From assembly GCF_014201825.1 (NCBI RefSeq), contig NZ_JACHFJ010000003.1, positions 186,001 through 250,000 of the forward strand: 64,000 bases of DNA, written 5' to 3'. The first letter of the stretch is position 1. Each line of letters starts with the position of its first letter. Both the position numbers and the translations under genes were made by a program. The notes beneath the pieces were generated by a model. That model did not search any database. It was not told where the DNA came from and worked only from the letters and a program-made list of their open reading frames with translations. Below are positions 55,306 to 63,334 of this stretch, in pieces. Source of the stretch: Acidocella aromatica. Its GTDB lineage: Bacteria; Pseudomonadota; Alphaproteobacteria; Acetobacterales; Acetobacteraceae.

Positions 55306-55806
55306 TTATCCACGGCTTTTTAGGCCCCGGTACAGTTTAGCCAGGGCCTCGCCAAGCTCGCCCTCTGGCAGGCCGGGCGGCGGCGGGATGTTGGCGGGCG
55401 GGGCGCGGCGGGCGGGCGGCGGCGTGGGCAGGCGCGGCGATTGCTGCACGAAGCGCAGCCGCTCCACGGACGCATGGCCCAGGCCGAGGTTCAGCCGGGC
55501 GATGATCTGCGACTCGAGCATTTGCAGCTCCATCGCCACGGGGCCGGTGCAGCCCAGCGTGAGTGTGCCGCCCGCGAATTTCACCGGCACGGCGCGGTTG
55601 GCGAGCTCCGGCCCCGCTAGCTGCGGCCAGTCGGCCAGCAATTGCGCGGCGGCGGGGGCGCGGCGGCGGAAGATCGGGCGGGTGATGGGGGCGATGAGCG
55701 CGGCAATGCCGCGCGGGGCGAAGTTGCGCGGCGCCTCGGGCGGCGGCAAAACCGGAAGCCGTGCGACATTTTTCTTCCTCGTCTGCGTCTGCTTCTCCGC
55801 CGGCAC
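55306..55806 (-). CDS. dciA: DciA-like DUF721 protein (replicative helicase loader)
   Basis: 166 residues. The DUF721 core is at about 48-125 (LLADWPQLAGPELANRAVPVKFAGGTLTL, then VAMELQMLESQIIARLNL), followed by a Pro-rich tail and a short C-terminal helix. DciA proteins load the DnaB helicase in bacteria lacking DnaC. The start codon lies 46 bp inside the 5' end of the divergent mutY. No later in-frame ATG or GTG would keep the conserved domain without overlap. Confidence 0.82.
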   Translation of the reverse strand: MPAEKQTQTRKKNVARLPVLPPPEAPRNFAPRGIAALIAPITRPIFRRRAPAAAQLLADWPQLAGPELANRAVPVKFAGGTLTLGCTGPVAMELQMLESQIIARLNLGLGHASVERLRFVQQSPRLPTPPPARRAPPANIPPPPGLPEGELGEALAKLYRGLKSRG

Positions 55807-56810
55807 GGCAACTCCTCTCGTGGTACGCGCAACACCGCCGCCATCTACCCTGGCGCGCCGCCCCGGGCGAGGCGGCAGACCCTTACCATGTCTGGCTCTC
55901 CGAGATTATGCTGCAACAGACCGTGGTGGCCACGGTGCGCCCCTATTACGCCAAATTTCTGGCGGCGTATCCGCGCATCGAGGATTTGGCCGCCGCGAGC
56001 GTGGAGGAGGTGTGTGGCCATTGGGCGGGGCTGGGCTATTACGCCCGTGCCCGTAACCTGCACAAATGCGCGCAGGAGGTGGCGGCTTTGGGCGGGTTTC
56101 CGCGAACCATAGAGGGGTTGCGGGCGCTGCCGGGAATCGGCCCCTATACGGCCAATGCGGTGGGGGCCATCGCCTTCGGGCTGCCGGTGCTGCCGGTGGA
56201 TGGCAATGTGGAGCGCGTGGCGGCGCGGATCTTTGCCATCCCCGCGCCGATGCCCGTGGGCAAGCCGGAGATTGCGGCGGCGGCGCAGGCCTTCATCGCC
56301 GACAAGGCCGCGCGGAAAGCCCCTGGCGATTTCGCCCAGGCGCTGTTCGATTTGGGCGCGACAATCTGCACCCCGAAATCGCCCGACTGCCCGCGCTGCC
56401 CCTGGAAGGCGCATTGCCGCGCCCATGCCCAGGGGGTTGCCGCCAGCCTGCCGGCCCGCGCCAAAAAGCCCGAGCGCCCGCGCCGCACCGGCACCGCCTA
56501 TGTGCTGTTGGACGCCGAAAACAACGTGTTTCTGCTCCGCCGTCCGCCTAAGGGGCTGCTGGGCGGCATGCTGGCGCTGCCCGAGGAGCCGCCCGCAAAG
56601 GCCGATTGGCGCGAGGCCGGGGCGGTGGAGCATGTGTTCACGCATTTCACCCTGACGCTGAGTGTGCTGGCCGCGCGGCGGGCGCGCCTGCCCGCGGGTG
56701 CGCTCTCAGCCCCCGCCGACACCGCCCAGTTACCAAGCGTGATGCGCAAGGCGCTTGACGCGGGCCGCCGGGCGCTCAACCTTGAGAGCAATGATAAACG
56801 ATCCGCATGA
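55761..56810 (+). CDS. mutY: A/G-specific adenine DNA glycosylase MutY
   Basis: 349 residues. The catalytic glutamate is in WLSEIMLQQT (Glu48), the helix-hairpin-helix in LPGIGPYTANAVGAIAFG, the catalytic aspartate in LPVDGNVERV, and the [4Fe-4S] ligands form C-x6-C-x2-C-x5-C in CTPKSPDCPRCPWKAHC. A C-terminal NUDIX-like domain recognises 8-oxoG. It removes adenine opposite 8-oxoG. The only plausible start is the GTG at 55761, which overlaps the divergent dciA 5' end by 46 bp. Its stop is inside the 5' end of the dipeptidase gene. Confidence 0.94.
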   Translation: MRHFSSSSASASPPARQLLSWYAQHRRHLPWRAAPGEAADPYHVWLSEIMLQQTVVATVRPYYAKFLAAYPRIEDLAAASVEEVCGHWAGLGYYARARNLHKCAQEVAALGGFPRTIEGLRALPGIGPYTANAVGAIAFGLPVLPVDGNVERVAARIFAIPAPMPVGKPEIAAAAQAFIADKAARKAPGDFAQALFDLGATICTPKSPDCPRCPWKAHCRAHAQGVAASLPARAKKPERPRRTGTAYVLLDAENNVFLLRRPPKGLLGGMLALPEEPPAKADWREAGAVEHVFTHFTLTLSVLAARRARLPAGALSAPADTAQLPSVMRKALDAGRRALNLESNDKRSA

Positions 56811-57798
56811 TGGCATCCTGGCCATCGACACGCATGTAGACATCCCCTGGCCGCCCGGCCCTTCGGTGTTCGAGGACGGTCCGCGCTGCGTGGACCTGCC
56901 TAAGATGCGCAAGGGCCGGATCGCCGCCACCTGCTTCGTGGCCTATGTGCCGCAGGGCAAACGCGACGCCGAGGGCCATGAGGCCGCCACCGTCCGCGCC
57001 CGCGCCATGCTGGACGATATCGCCGCGATGGCCCCGGCCGATGGCTCGGGCGGGGTGCTGGCGATTACGGCAGACGCCATCGAGGCCGCTTATGCCGCCG
57101 GTAAGCCAGGCATCGTCCCGGTCATTGAGAACGGCTACGCCGTGGGCACGGATCTCGCCAATCTCGACGATTTCGCCCGGCGCGGGGTGCGCTACATCAC
57201 GCTTACCCATAACGGCCATAACGCCATTGCGGATGCCGCCATTCCGCTGCCTAGCTTGGACGACCCGCAGACGCTCTACGGCGGGCTGTCGGATTTCGGG
57301 CAGTCGGTGGTGGACCGGATGAACGAGCTGGGCATTCTCGTGGACATCTCCCACACTTCCAAGACCACCATGCTCCAGGCGCTGGAGCGCTCGCGCGTGC
57401 CGGTGTTCGCCTCGCATTCCTCGGTGCGCGCTTTGTGCGACCATAAGCGCAACCTGGACGACGAGCAGCTCGACGCGCTGGGCGCGACCGGCGGGCTGGT
57501 GCAGATCACCATCGTCTCCTCCTTCCTGAAGGCCAAGGCGCGGACAGGGGATGTGACGGTGGCCGACATCGCCGACCATGTGGATTACGTGGTCAAACGC
57601 ATCGGCGTCGATCATGTCGGCATCGGCACAGATTTCGATGGCGGCGGCGAGGTGCGCGACTTCCGCAACGCCTCGCAGGCTCCGGTGCTTACCGCCGAGC
57701 TGGCGCGGCGCGGCTATGGGAAAGAGGAACTGCAAAAGATCTGGGGCGGGAATTTCCTGCGCCTGCTGCGTCAGGCCGAGGCCTTCGCCGCCCGCTAA
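56791..57798 (+). CDS. Membrane dipeptidase (peptidase family M19)
   Basis: 335 residues of the renal-dipeptidase-like M19 family. Zinc ligands are in IDTHVDIPW (His-x-Asp), IENGYAVG (Glu), VDISHTS and FASHSS (His), with the C-terminal GIGTDFDGGGEV. It hydrolyses dipeptides and may accept D-residues. No signal peptide is visible, so it is probably cytosolic. The ATG at 56791 overlaps the end of mutY by 20 nt; the frame continues upstream but without homology. Confidence 0.9.
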   Translation: MINDPHDGILAIDTHVDIPWPPGPSVFEDGPRCVDLPKMRKGRIAATCFVAYVPQGKRDAEGHEAATVRARAMLDDIAAMAPADGSGGVLAITADAIEAAYAAGKPGIVPVIENGYAVGTDLANLDDFARRGVRYITLTHNGHNAIADAAIPLPSLDDPQTLYGGLSDFGQSVVDRMNELGILVDISHTSKTTMLQALERSRVPVFASHSSVRALCDHKRNLDDEQLDALGATGGLVQITIVSSFLKAKARTGDVTVADIADHVDYVVKRIGVDHVGIGTDFDGGGEVRDFRNASQAPVLTAELARRGYGKEELQKIWGGNFLRLLRQAEAFAAR

Positions 57799-57803
57799 AC
57801 CTG

Positions 57804-58139
57804 CTAGGGTTTGGCCGCCTTGCGCCGGTTGGCGAAAGCCTCCAGCGCCACGGCGGCCAAGCCGACGGCGATCTCCGCCATCGGGTTCGGCTCGGGCGGC
57901 TTGCGCCGTGCCCCCAGCAGCAGCCCGCCCGCCAGGGTGATGATGAGGGCGGCAAGCAGCAGCGCCGCGCCGGTTGCGGCGGCGGCGGCGGCGGCGCCGA
58001 GATGTTCAGCAAGCCAGATGAACCCCCCGGCCGCGAGGAAGCCCAGCCCCGCCAGCACAAGGCAGAGCGTGGTGGTGGCGAGGGCGCCCCAAAGGGCGGC
58101 GGATTTGGCCATCCGGCCGGCGTAGCGGGCGATGGGCAT
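57804..58139 (-). CDS. Small two-helix membrane protein (holin-X/DUF1469-like)
   Basis: 111 residues with two hydrophobic helices (about 18-38 and 53-78; ALLLAALIITLAGGLLLGARR) and a basic C-terminus. The pattern resembles phage-holin-like/DUF1469 envelope-stress proteins, which often accompany DUF883 proteins, as here. Function unknown. It starts 2 nt after the DUF883-like gene stop, so the two are translationally linked. It converges on the dipeptidase gene with a 5-nt gap. Confidence 0.6.
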   Translation of the reverse strand: MPIARYAGRMAKSAALWGALATTTLCLVLAGLGFLAAGGFIWLAEHLGAAAAAAATGAALLLAALIITLAGGLLLGARRKPPEPNPMAEIAVGLAAVALEAFANRRKAAKP

Positions 58140-58141
58140 AT

Positions 58142-58456
58142 TCAGCGGCGCAGCAGCCGCGCGGCCAGCAGCCCGATGCCAAAGGCCACCGCCACGCTGG
58201 CGATCGGCCGGTGCGTGACCTGCTCCTCCAGCTTGGTCATGGCCTCCTTGCCCTTGCCCTTCAGCGTCTCCTCAAGTTCCTCGACGCGCGGGGACATTCC
58301 CGAGCTTTCCAGATAGGCGGAGATGCGGTCCAGCGCGGCATGGGCATTGTCGCTCAGCCGCTCGCGGGCACCGGCCATTTCGGCCCGGAGATGCTCGAAC
58401 TGCTGTTTCAGGTACTCGATATCGATGTGATTCGGCTTGTCCTGGGGTGCGCTCAT
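58142..58456 (-). CDS. DUF883/ElaB-YqjD-like membrane-anchored protein
   Basis: 104 residues. A helical cytoplasmic part (IEYLKQQFEHLRAEMAGARERL) leads to a C-terminal hydrophobic anchor preceded by HRPIASVAVAFGIG and ending ARLLRR, the usual DUF883 tail. E. coli relatives ElaB and YqjD are inner-membrane, stress-phase proteins, YqjD binding ribosomes. The ATG at 58454-58456 has AGGAGG upstream. It is divergent from the S1C protease gene across a 98-nt spacer. Confidence 0.72.
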   Translation of the reverse strand: MSAPQDKPNHIDIEYLKQQFEHLRAEMAGARERLSDNAHAALDRISAYLESSGMSPRVEELEETLKGKGKEAMTKLEEQVTHRPIASVAVAFGIGLLAARLLRR

Positions 58457-58554
58457 GGTCCAGCCTCCTACGGCAAGAGTGGCGTATGGGGACACTATAA
58501 GCATTTCGCCATCATTCCGCTATCATCAGCTTATCTGATCGCGGGTGGTCTTGC

Positions 58555-59580
58555 ATGCAACAATGGATGAAGCTTTGCGGGGGTGTGGTGGTGCTGGCGG
58601 GGGGCTTCCCCATGCCCGCCATGGCCTCGTTCTTTTCCGGCATGCCGGATTCGCTGGCCCCGCTGGTGGCGGCGGTGGCGCCGAGTGTCGTCGGCATCGC
58701 GGTGACGGAAGCCACGGCCCAGACGGCGAAACCGCCCTCCAGCGCCAGCGGGGCGCATCAGCCGCAGCTTTCCGAGGCGGCGGGTTCGGGCTTCATCATC
58801 AGCCCGGACGGGATGATCGTCACCAACGACCATGTCATCGCCGGCGCGGCGCACATTACCGTCACGCTGGATGACGGCACGCATTACACCGCCCGGTTGG
58901 TCGGCGCGGATGACCTGACGGATATCGCTGTCATTAAAATCTCGTCATCTTCTCCGTTGCATCCCGCCCGCTGGGGGGATTCAGGCAAGGTGCGGGTGGG
59001 GGACTGGGTGCTGGCCGCGGGCAACCCCTTCGCGCTCGGTAATTCTTTCACGCTGGGTATCATCTCCGCTGAAGGCCGGGATGTGGGCGACGGCCCGTTC
59101 ACACATTTTTTGCAGCTCGACGCACCGATCAACCCCGGCAATTCCGGCGGTCCGGCTTTTGATATGGCGGGTGAGGTGATCGGCATAAACTCCGCAATTG
59201 TTTCGCCTTCGGGTGGATCTGTCGGGGTGGCCTTCGCCATTCCCAGCAATTCGGCGGCTCCCATCGTGGCCACGCTGATCGCCCACGGCCAGGTGGTACG
59301 CGGCTGGCTGGGGATTTCGGTGGCCGATGCCCCCAATGGCGGGGCGGGTGCGCTGATCACCGCCATGGAGCCCGGCAGCCCCGCCGATACTGCCGGGCTG
59401 GAGCCAGGCGAGGTGGTGGTTTCAGTTAACAACGAATTCATTTCAGATTCATCGGCTTTGACACGTGCCATTGCCTCCATGCCACCGGGCGGTAAGGTAG
59501 TGCTTGGAGTAAACAATAATGGTCACATATCCCATTTGCAGGCGGTGGTTGGCCGCCGCCCGGCTCAGCTCGGGGAGTAA
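58555..59580 (+). CDS. Periplasmic S1C serine protease of the DegP/HtrA type with one PDZ domain
   Basis: 341 residues. A signal peptide (to about residue 25) is followed by a trypsin-like domain with the triad His93 (TNDHVIAG), Asp123 (LTDIAVIK) and Ser197 (PGNSGGPAF), then one PDZ domain (about 245-335). This is the DegS-like length rather than two-PDZ DegP. It degrades or senses misfolded envelope proteins. It is followed after 2 nt by a response regulator and a sensor kinase, so the three form an operon likely devoted to envelope stress. Confidence 0.9.
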   Translation: MQQWMKLCGGVVVLAGGFPMPAMASFFSGMPDSLAPLVAAVAPSVVGIAVTEATAQTAKPPSSASGAHQPQLSEAAGSGFIISPDGMIVTNDHVIAGAAHITVTLDDGTHYTARLVGADDLTDIAVIKISSSSPLHPARWGDSGKVRVGDWVLAAGNPFALGNSFTLGIISAEGRDVGDGPFTHFLQLDAPINPGNSGGPAFDMAGEVIGINSAIVSPSGGSVGVAFAIPSNSAAPIVATLIAHGQVVRGWLGISVADAPNGGAGALITAMEPGSPADTAGLEPGEVVVSVNNEFISDSSALTRAIASMPPGGKVVLGVNNNGHISHLQAVVGRRPAQLGE

Positions 59581-59582
59581 AG

Positions 59583-60266
59583 ATGCGCATACTCGTCGTT
59601 GAAGACGACAAGGACGTCGCCGGTTTCGTGGTCAAGGGCCTGCGCGAGGCTGGGCACGCGGTCGAATACGCCGATAACGGGCGCGACGGTCTGTTCCTTG
59701 CCGCGTCGGAGAATTTCGACGCCATCATCCTCGACCGCATGCTGCCCGGCGGCATAGACGGGCTGCGCCTGCTGGAAACCCTGCGCGCGCAGGACAATAC
59801 CACGCCGGTGGTGTTCCTTTCGGCGCTCACCCAGGTGGATGACCGCGTGCGCGGCCTGAAGGCGGGCGGCGACGATTACCTGACCAAGCCCTTCGCCTTC
59901 GCCGAGCTGCTGGCCCGCGTTGAGGCGCTGGCCCGGCGTGGAAAGGGTGATGGCCCGGCCACACGGCTTGCGGTCAGCGATCTGGAGATGGATCTGCTCT
60001 CGCGCAGCGTGCGCCGGGGTACACAGAAGATCGACCTGCAGCCGCGCGAGTTCCGCTTGCTGGAGTATCTGATGCGCCATGCCGGGCAGGTGGTGACCCG
60101 CACCATGCTGCTGGAAGGCGTGTGGGACTACCATTTCGACCCGCAGACCAACGTGATCGACGTGCATATCTCCCGCCTGCGGCAGAAGATAGACAAGCCC
60201 TTCGAGCAGCCGCTGCTGCACACGGTGCGCAACGCCGGCTACATGCTGCGCGCCGAGGAGGCTTAG
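59583..60266 (+). CDS. OmpR/PhoB-family response regulator
   Basis: 227 residues. The receiver domain has the acidic pocket VEDDKD, phospho-acceptor Asp51 (AIILDRMLP) and the switch lysine in LTKPF. The C-terminal winged helix has LQPREFRLLEYLMRHAGQVV and NVIDVHISRLRQKID. It is presumably phosphorylated by the kinase encoded 21 nt downstream. The protease gene ends 2 nt upstream. Confidence 0.94.
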   Translation: MRILVVEDDKDVAGFVVKGLREAGHAVEYADNGRDGLFLAASENFDAIILDRMLPGGIDGLRLLETLRAQDNTTPVVFLSALTQVDDRVRGLKAGGDDYLTKPFAFAELLARVEALARRGKGDGPATRLAVSDLEMDLLSRSVRRGTQKIDLQPREFRLLEYLMRHAGQVVTRTMLLEGVWDYHFDPQTNVIDVHISRLRQKIDKPFEQPLLHTVRNAGYMLRAEEA

Positions 60267-60287
60267 CGCCCAGGCGCCGAATGCCGC

Positions 60288-61736
60288 ATGGATGCCAGCC
60301 AGCCCTTGCCAATGGATGCCAGGCGGACACCGGAAACGCCCCGGACGGAGAATGGGCAAGGGCAGCGCTCGCAGCCGCTGATCCGCTCGGCGGGTATACG
60401 CTTCGCGCTCAGCTATGGCGTTGTCTTTGCTCTGGCGGCGTTCGTGCTGGCGTTCTCGCTGTGGCATTCCACGGCGGATCTGCTGCAACGGCAGGTGCAG
60501 AACGCCATCCATGACGACATCACCCTGCTGACCGAGCATGATCAGGTCGGCGGCGGGGCGTCCGTGGTGGCGGCCCTGCAAGATCGGCTGGCCAATAGCC
60601 AGAACGCGGATGCGATCTATCTGCTCGTGGACGCCAACGGTAACCGGCTGGCCGGAAATCTCGACCAATGGCCCGCCGGGCTGACGAAGATGGATAGCTG
60701 GTACCAGCTCCCCGTGCGCCGTGGTGGCGACTCATCCATGGCGCTGCTGCGCGCCCTGCAACTGCCCACAGGCGAGAAACTGCTGGTGGGGCGTGATGTC
60801 CGCGCCCTGATCGGGCTGCACGACACGCTGCGCGACGCCATGATCGGTGCGGCAAGCCTCATCCTCGTGCTTGGGCTGCTCAGCATATTGCTCATCCGCG
60901 CCCTCTTCCGCGGGGTCATCCGCGACATCTCCGCCACCACCCGCGCCATTGCCCAGGGCGATCTCTCCCGCCGCGTGCCGCGCTCCGGCAAGGGGGACGA
61001 GTTCGACGAGCTGGCCGGGCTGATCAACCACATGCTCGACCGCATCACCCGGCTGATGGACGGCGTGCGGCAGGTCTCCAACGCCATCGCGCATGATCTG
61101 CGCACGCCGATCACCCGTGCCCGCGCCCGGCTGGAAGACGCCGCCGCCCATGCCAGCTCGCCCGAGGCGATGCAAAATGCCATCGAACGCGCGACCCAGG
61201 ACCTGGACGGCATCGTGCGGGTGTTCGAGGCGCTGCTGCGTATCGCCGAAATCGATGCCGGGGCACGCCGCGCCGCGTTCCTCACGGTGGACCTCTCGCC
61301 CATGCTGCGGGACATGGACGAACTCTACCGCGCCGTGGCCGAGGAGCGCGGGCTGCACTTGGAGACCGGGATCATCGCCCCGCTGCCGGTGTTCGGCGAC
61401 CGCGACCTGGTGCAGCAGGCCGTGGCCAATTTGCTCGACAACGCGCTGAAGTTCTCGCCGCCAGGGGAGGTGATCCGCCTCTCCGCCGTACTCAATGGCG
61501 CGATGGTGGAGATCGTGGTGGCCGATCGCGGGCCGGGCATTGCCGAAGCCGACCGTAACCGCGCCACCGAGCGCTTCTTCCGCGCTGAAATCGCCCGCCA
61601 TACCGAGGGCTCGGGGTTGGGGCTGGCGCTGGTGGCGGCAGTGGCGCAGCTGCATAATGGCACGCTGGAGCTTGAGGATAACGGCCCCGGCCTGCGCGCC
61701 GTGTTCTCCATTCCGGCGCAGCTTTCCGAGACATAA
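60288..61736 (+). CDS. Membrane sensor histidine kinase
   Basis: 482 residues. Two membrane segments (about 40-62 and 188-208) bracket a periplasmic sensor domain of about 125 residues, followed by a HAMP linker, the HisKA box with His269 (NAIAHDLRTPITRAR), and a HATPase_c domain (N box NLLDNALKFSP, G boxes DRGPGI and GSGLGLALV). It is the partner of the adjacent response regulator. An in-frame ATG at 60312 is an alternative start. Confidence 0.93.
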   Translation: MDASQPLPMDARRTPETPRTENGQGQRSQPLIRSAGIRFALSYGVVFALAAFVLAFSLWHSTADLLQRQVQNAIHDDITLLTEHDQVGGGASVVAALQDRLANSQNADAIYLLVDANGNRLAGNLDQWPAGLTKMDSWYQLPVRRGGDSSMALLRALQLPTGEKLLVGRDVRALIGLHDTLRDAMIGAASLILVLGLLSILLIRALFRGVIRDISATTRAIAQGDLSRRVPRSGKGDEFDELAGLINHMLDRITRLMDGVRQVSNAIAHDLRTPITRARARLEDAAAHASSPEAMQNAIERATQDLDGIVRVFEALLRIAEIDAGARRAAFLTVDLSPMLRDMDELYRAVAEERGLHLETGIIAPLPVFGDRDLVQQAVANLLDNALKFSPPGEVIRLSAVLNGAMVEIVVADRGPGIAEADRNRATERFFRAEIARHTEGSGLGLALVAAVAQLHNGTLELEDNGPGLRAVFSIPAQLSET

Positions 61737-61765
61737 AAAAAACGGCGCCGATTGCCCGGCGCCGT
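61735..61765 (-). terminator. Rho-independent terminator of the APC permease gene
   Basis: ACGGCGCCG (61742-61750) pairs with CGGCGCCGT (61757-61765). The run of A at 61735-61742 gives the U-tract on the minus strand. It overlaps the stop codon of the convergent kinase gene. Confidence 0.82.
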
Positions 61766-61791
61766 CGGTTTGTGTGGCGTGTAGCGGGGTT

Positions 61792-63180
61792 TTACGCCTC
61801 GATCACCGTGGCAGCCACTTCCAAGTCGCGCTCGATCCCGTCCAGCACTTGCGGCGAGCGGGCCTTGACGAAGCTGAACCAGCCGAAGCCGATCAGCAGA
61901 TAGGCGGCGAAGGCGTAGGGGAAGTAGTTATACGGGGCTGCCGGCACCGGATACACGCTGCCGCCCAGGGCGAAGAGCATGAACACCACGCCCAGCCCGG
62001 CCACCACCAGATCGCCGGCCTTCAGCTCGCCGGTGCGCTTGAGGAACACAGGCGCCGCGATGGAGCAGAGCAGATACACGATGATGAAGCCGTAGGAGGC
62101 CAGCGTGCCGTACCAGCCATAGGTGTTGGTCTCAGTCTGGCCGGAGAAGACGGCGCAGACCGCGAAGTTCAGCACCACGCCCACGGTGAGCGCCAGCAGC
62201 GGGGTTTTGTGTGTCTTGTGCACCAAGCCCATGGAGTTGTGCACGAACTGGTAGCGCCCGAGCGAGAACAGCATGCGCCCGAACGCGTTGATGGAGGCCA
62301 GCGCGCAGGCGAAGGAGGACACGGTGGCGCCGAAATACACCGCGGCGGTGACCCATTTGCCGGACTTGCTGGCGAGGTCGCCGATGGGGGCGGAGGAGCT
62401 GCCCAGCGCGGCGGCATCGTCGCCGAAACCCTGGGTGATGGCATAGGCGCAGATGATGAAGAATGTGCCGGAGGAAACGGCCGTCCAGATGATCGCCTTG
62501 GGAATGGTGACACCCGGGTTCTTGGTCTCCTTGCCGAGCGAGGCCGCGCTCTCGAAGCCGACGAAGGAGAAGATGCCGAACACGATGGCCTGGGTGATGC
62601 CGCCGAAGCTGGCACCCTTCAGGGTGAGCTGCGTGGTGTCCGGGGCGAAATGCGCGTGCGCCAGGGTGACGACGATCACGCCGAGGATGATGGTCATCGA
62701 GATCCCCTCCAGCGTGAGGCCTATGCGCGAGGAAATGCGCACGTCACGCGTGGCGAATACCCAGACCAGCACCGAGATGATGAGGTACATCAGGAGGTTG
62801 GGGATGGCGAGGGTGATGCCGAGCGAGCTGAAGAAAGTCTTCACGAAGATGGAGGTGGCGATGGTGAGCGCCATGGCGGTGAAGAGATAGGCCGCCAGCA
62901 TCGCCCAGCCGGAGAGCACGCCCCAGACGGGACCCAGGCTGCGCGAGACATAGATGAAGAACGACCCCGCGGCGGGGATGCGCCCGGCCAGCTTGGAGAT
63001 GTTGAGCGCCACGATGAACAGCGCCACCGTGCATAGCATGAACACGAACCAAGAGGCGTTGCCCGCCGTGCTGGCAACGACCGCGACCGACAAGGCCGGT
63101 GTGAGCGTGGGCGAGACATTGGCCACCGACTGGCCGAGTGCCTCTATGAACGACAGACTATCCTTGCGTAGCTCAGACAT
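61792..63180 (-). CDS. APC-superfamily amino acid/amine permease
   Basis: 462 residues with about 12 membrane helices. Family features are SVANVSPTLTPALSVAVVASTAGNAS, KLAGRIPAAGSFFIYVSRSLGP and FSFVGFESAASLGKETKNPGVTIPKA. Substrates of such carriers are amino acids, putrescine or GABA; with the GABA/PuuD cluster in the same region a polyamine-related substrate is conceivable, but nothing in the sequence proves it. The ATG at 63178-63180 follows GGGGAT. It lies 154 nt downstream of the ntrX-like gene in an AT-richer gap. Confidence 0.87.
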   Translation of the reverse strand: MSELRKDSLSFIEALGQSVANVSPTLTPALSVAVVASTAGNASWFVFMLCTVALFIVALNISKLAGRIPAAGSFFIYVSRSLGPVWGVLSGWAMLAAYLFTAMALTIATSIFVKTFFSSLGITLAIPNLLMYLIISVLVWVFATRDVRISSRIGLTLEGISMTIILGVIVVTLAHAHFAPDTTQLTLKGASFGGITQAIVFGIFSFVGFESAASLGKETKNPGVTIPKAIIWTAVSSGTFFIICAYAITQGFGDDAAALGSSSAPIGDLASKSGKWVTAAVYFGATVSSFACALASINAFGRMLFSLGRYQFVHNSMGLVHKTHKTPLLALTVGVVLNFAVCAVFSGQTETNTYGWYGTLASYGFIIVYLLCSIAAPVFLKRTGELKAGDLVVAGLGVVFMLFALGGSVYPVPAAPYNYFPYAFAAYLLIGFGWFSFVKARSPQVLDGIERDLEVAATVIEA

Positions 63181-63334
63181 AAAAAATCCCCGTGGCTGGC
63201 GAAAAACCACCGAGGACCGGCAAAGTAACCCCTGAACATCACCGGCACGTTACGGCTCCGGCGTCATTTATTTTTCTTTTAGTGCAATAAGTTTTCTTTG
63301 CAAGCAAATTATGGGCAGCGAGGCGGCAGGCGGC

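Noticed and set aside
55306-55314. DnaA-box-like TTATCCACG at the end of dciA
   Set aside because: It is made by the dciA stop codon and the preceding glycine and arginine codons, stands alone, and has no AT-rich element nearby, so it does not indicate an origin.
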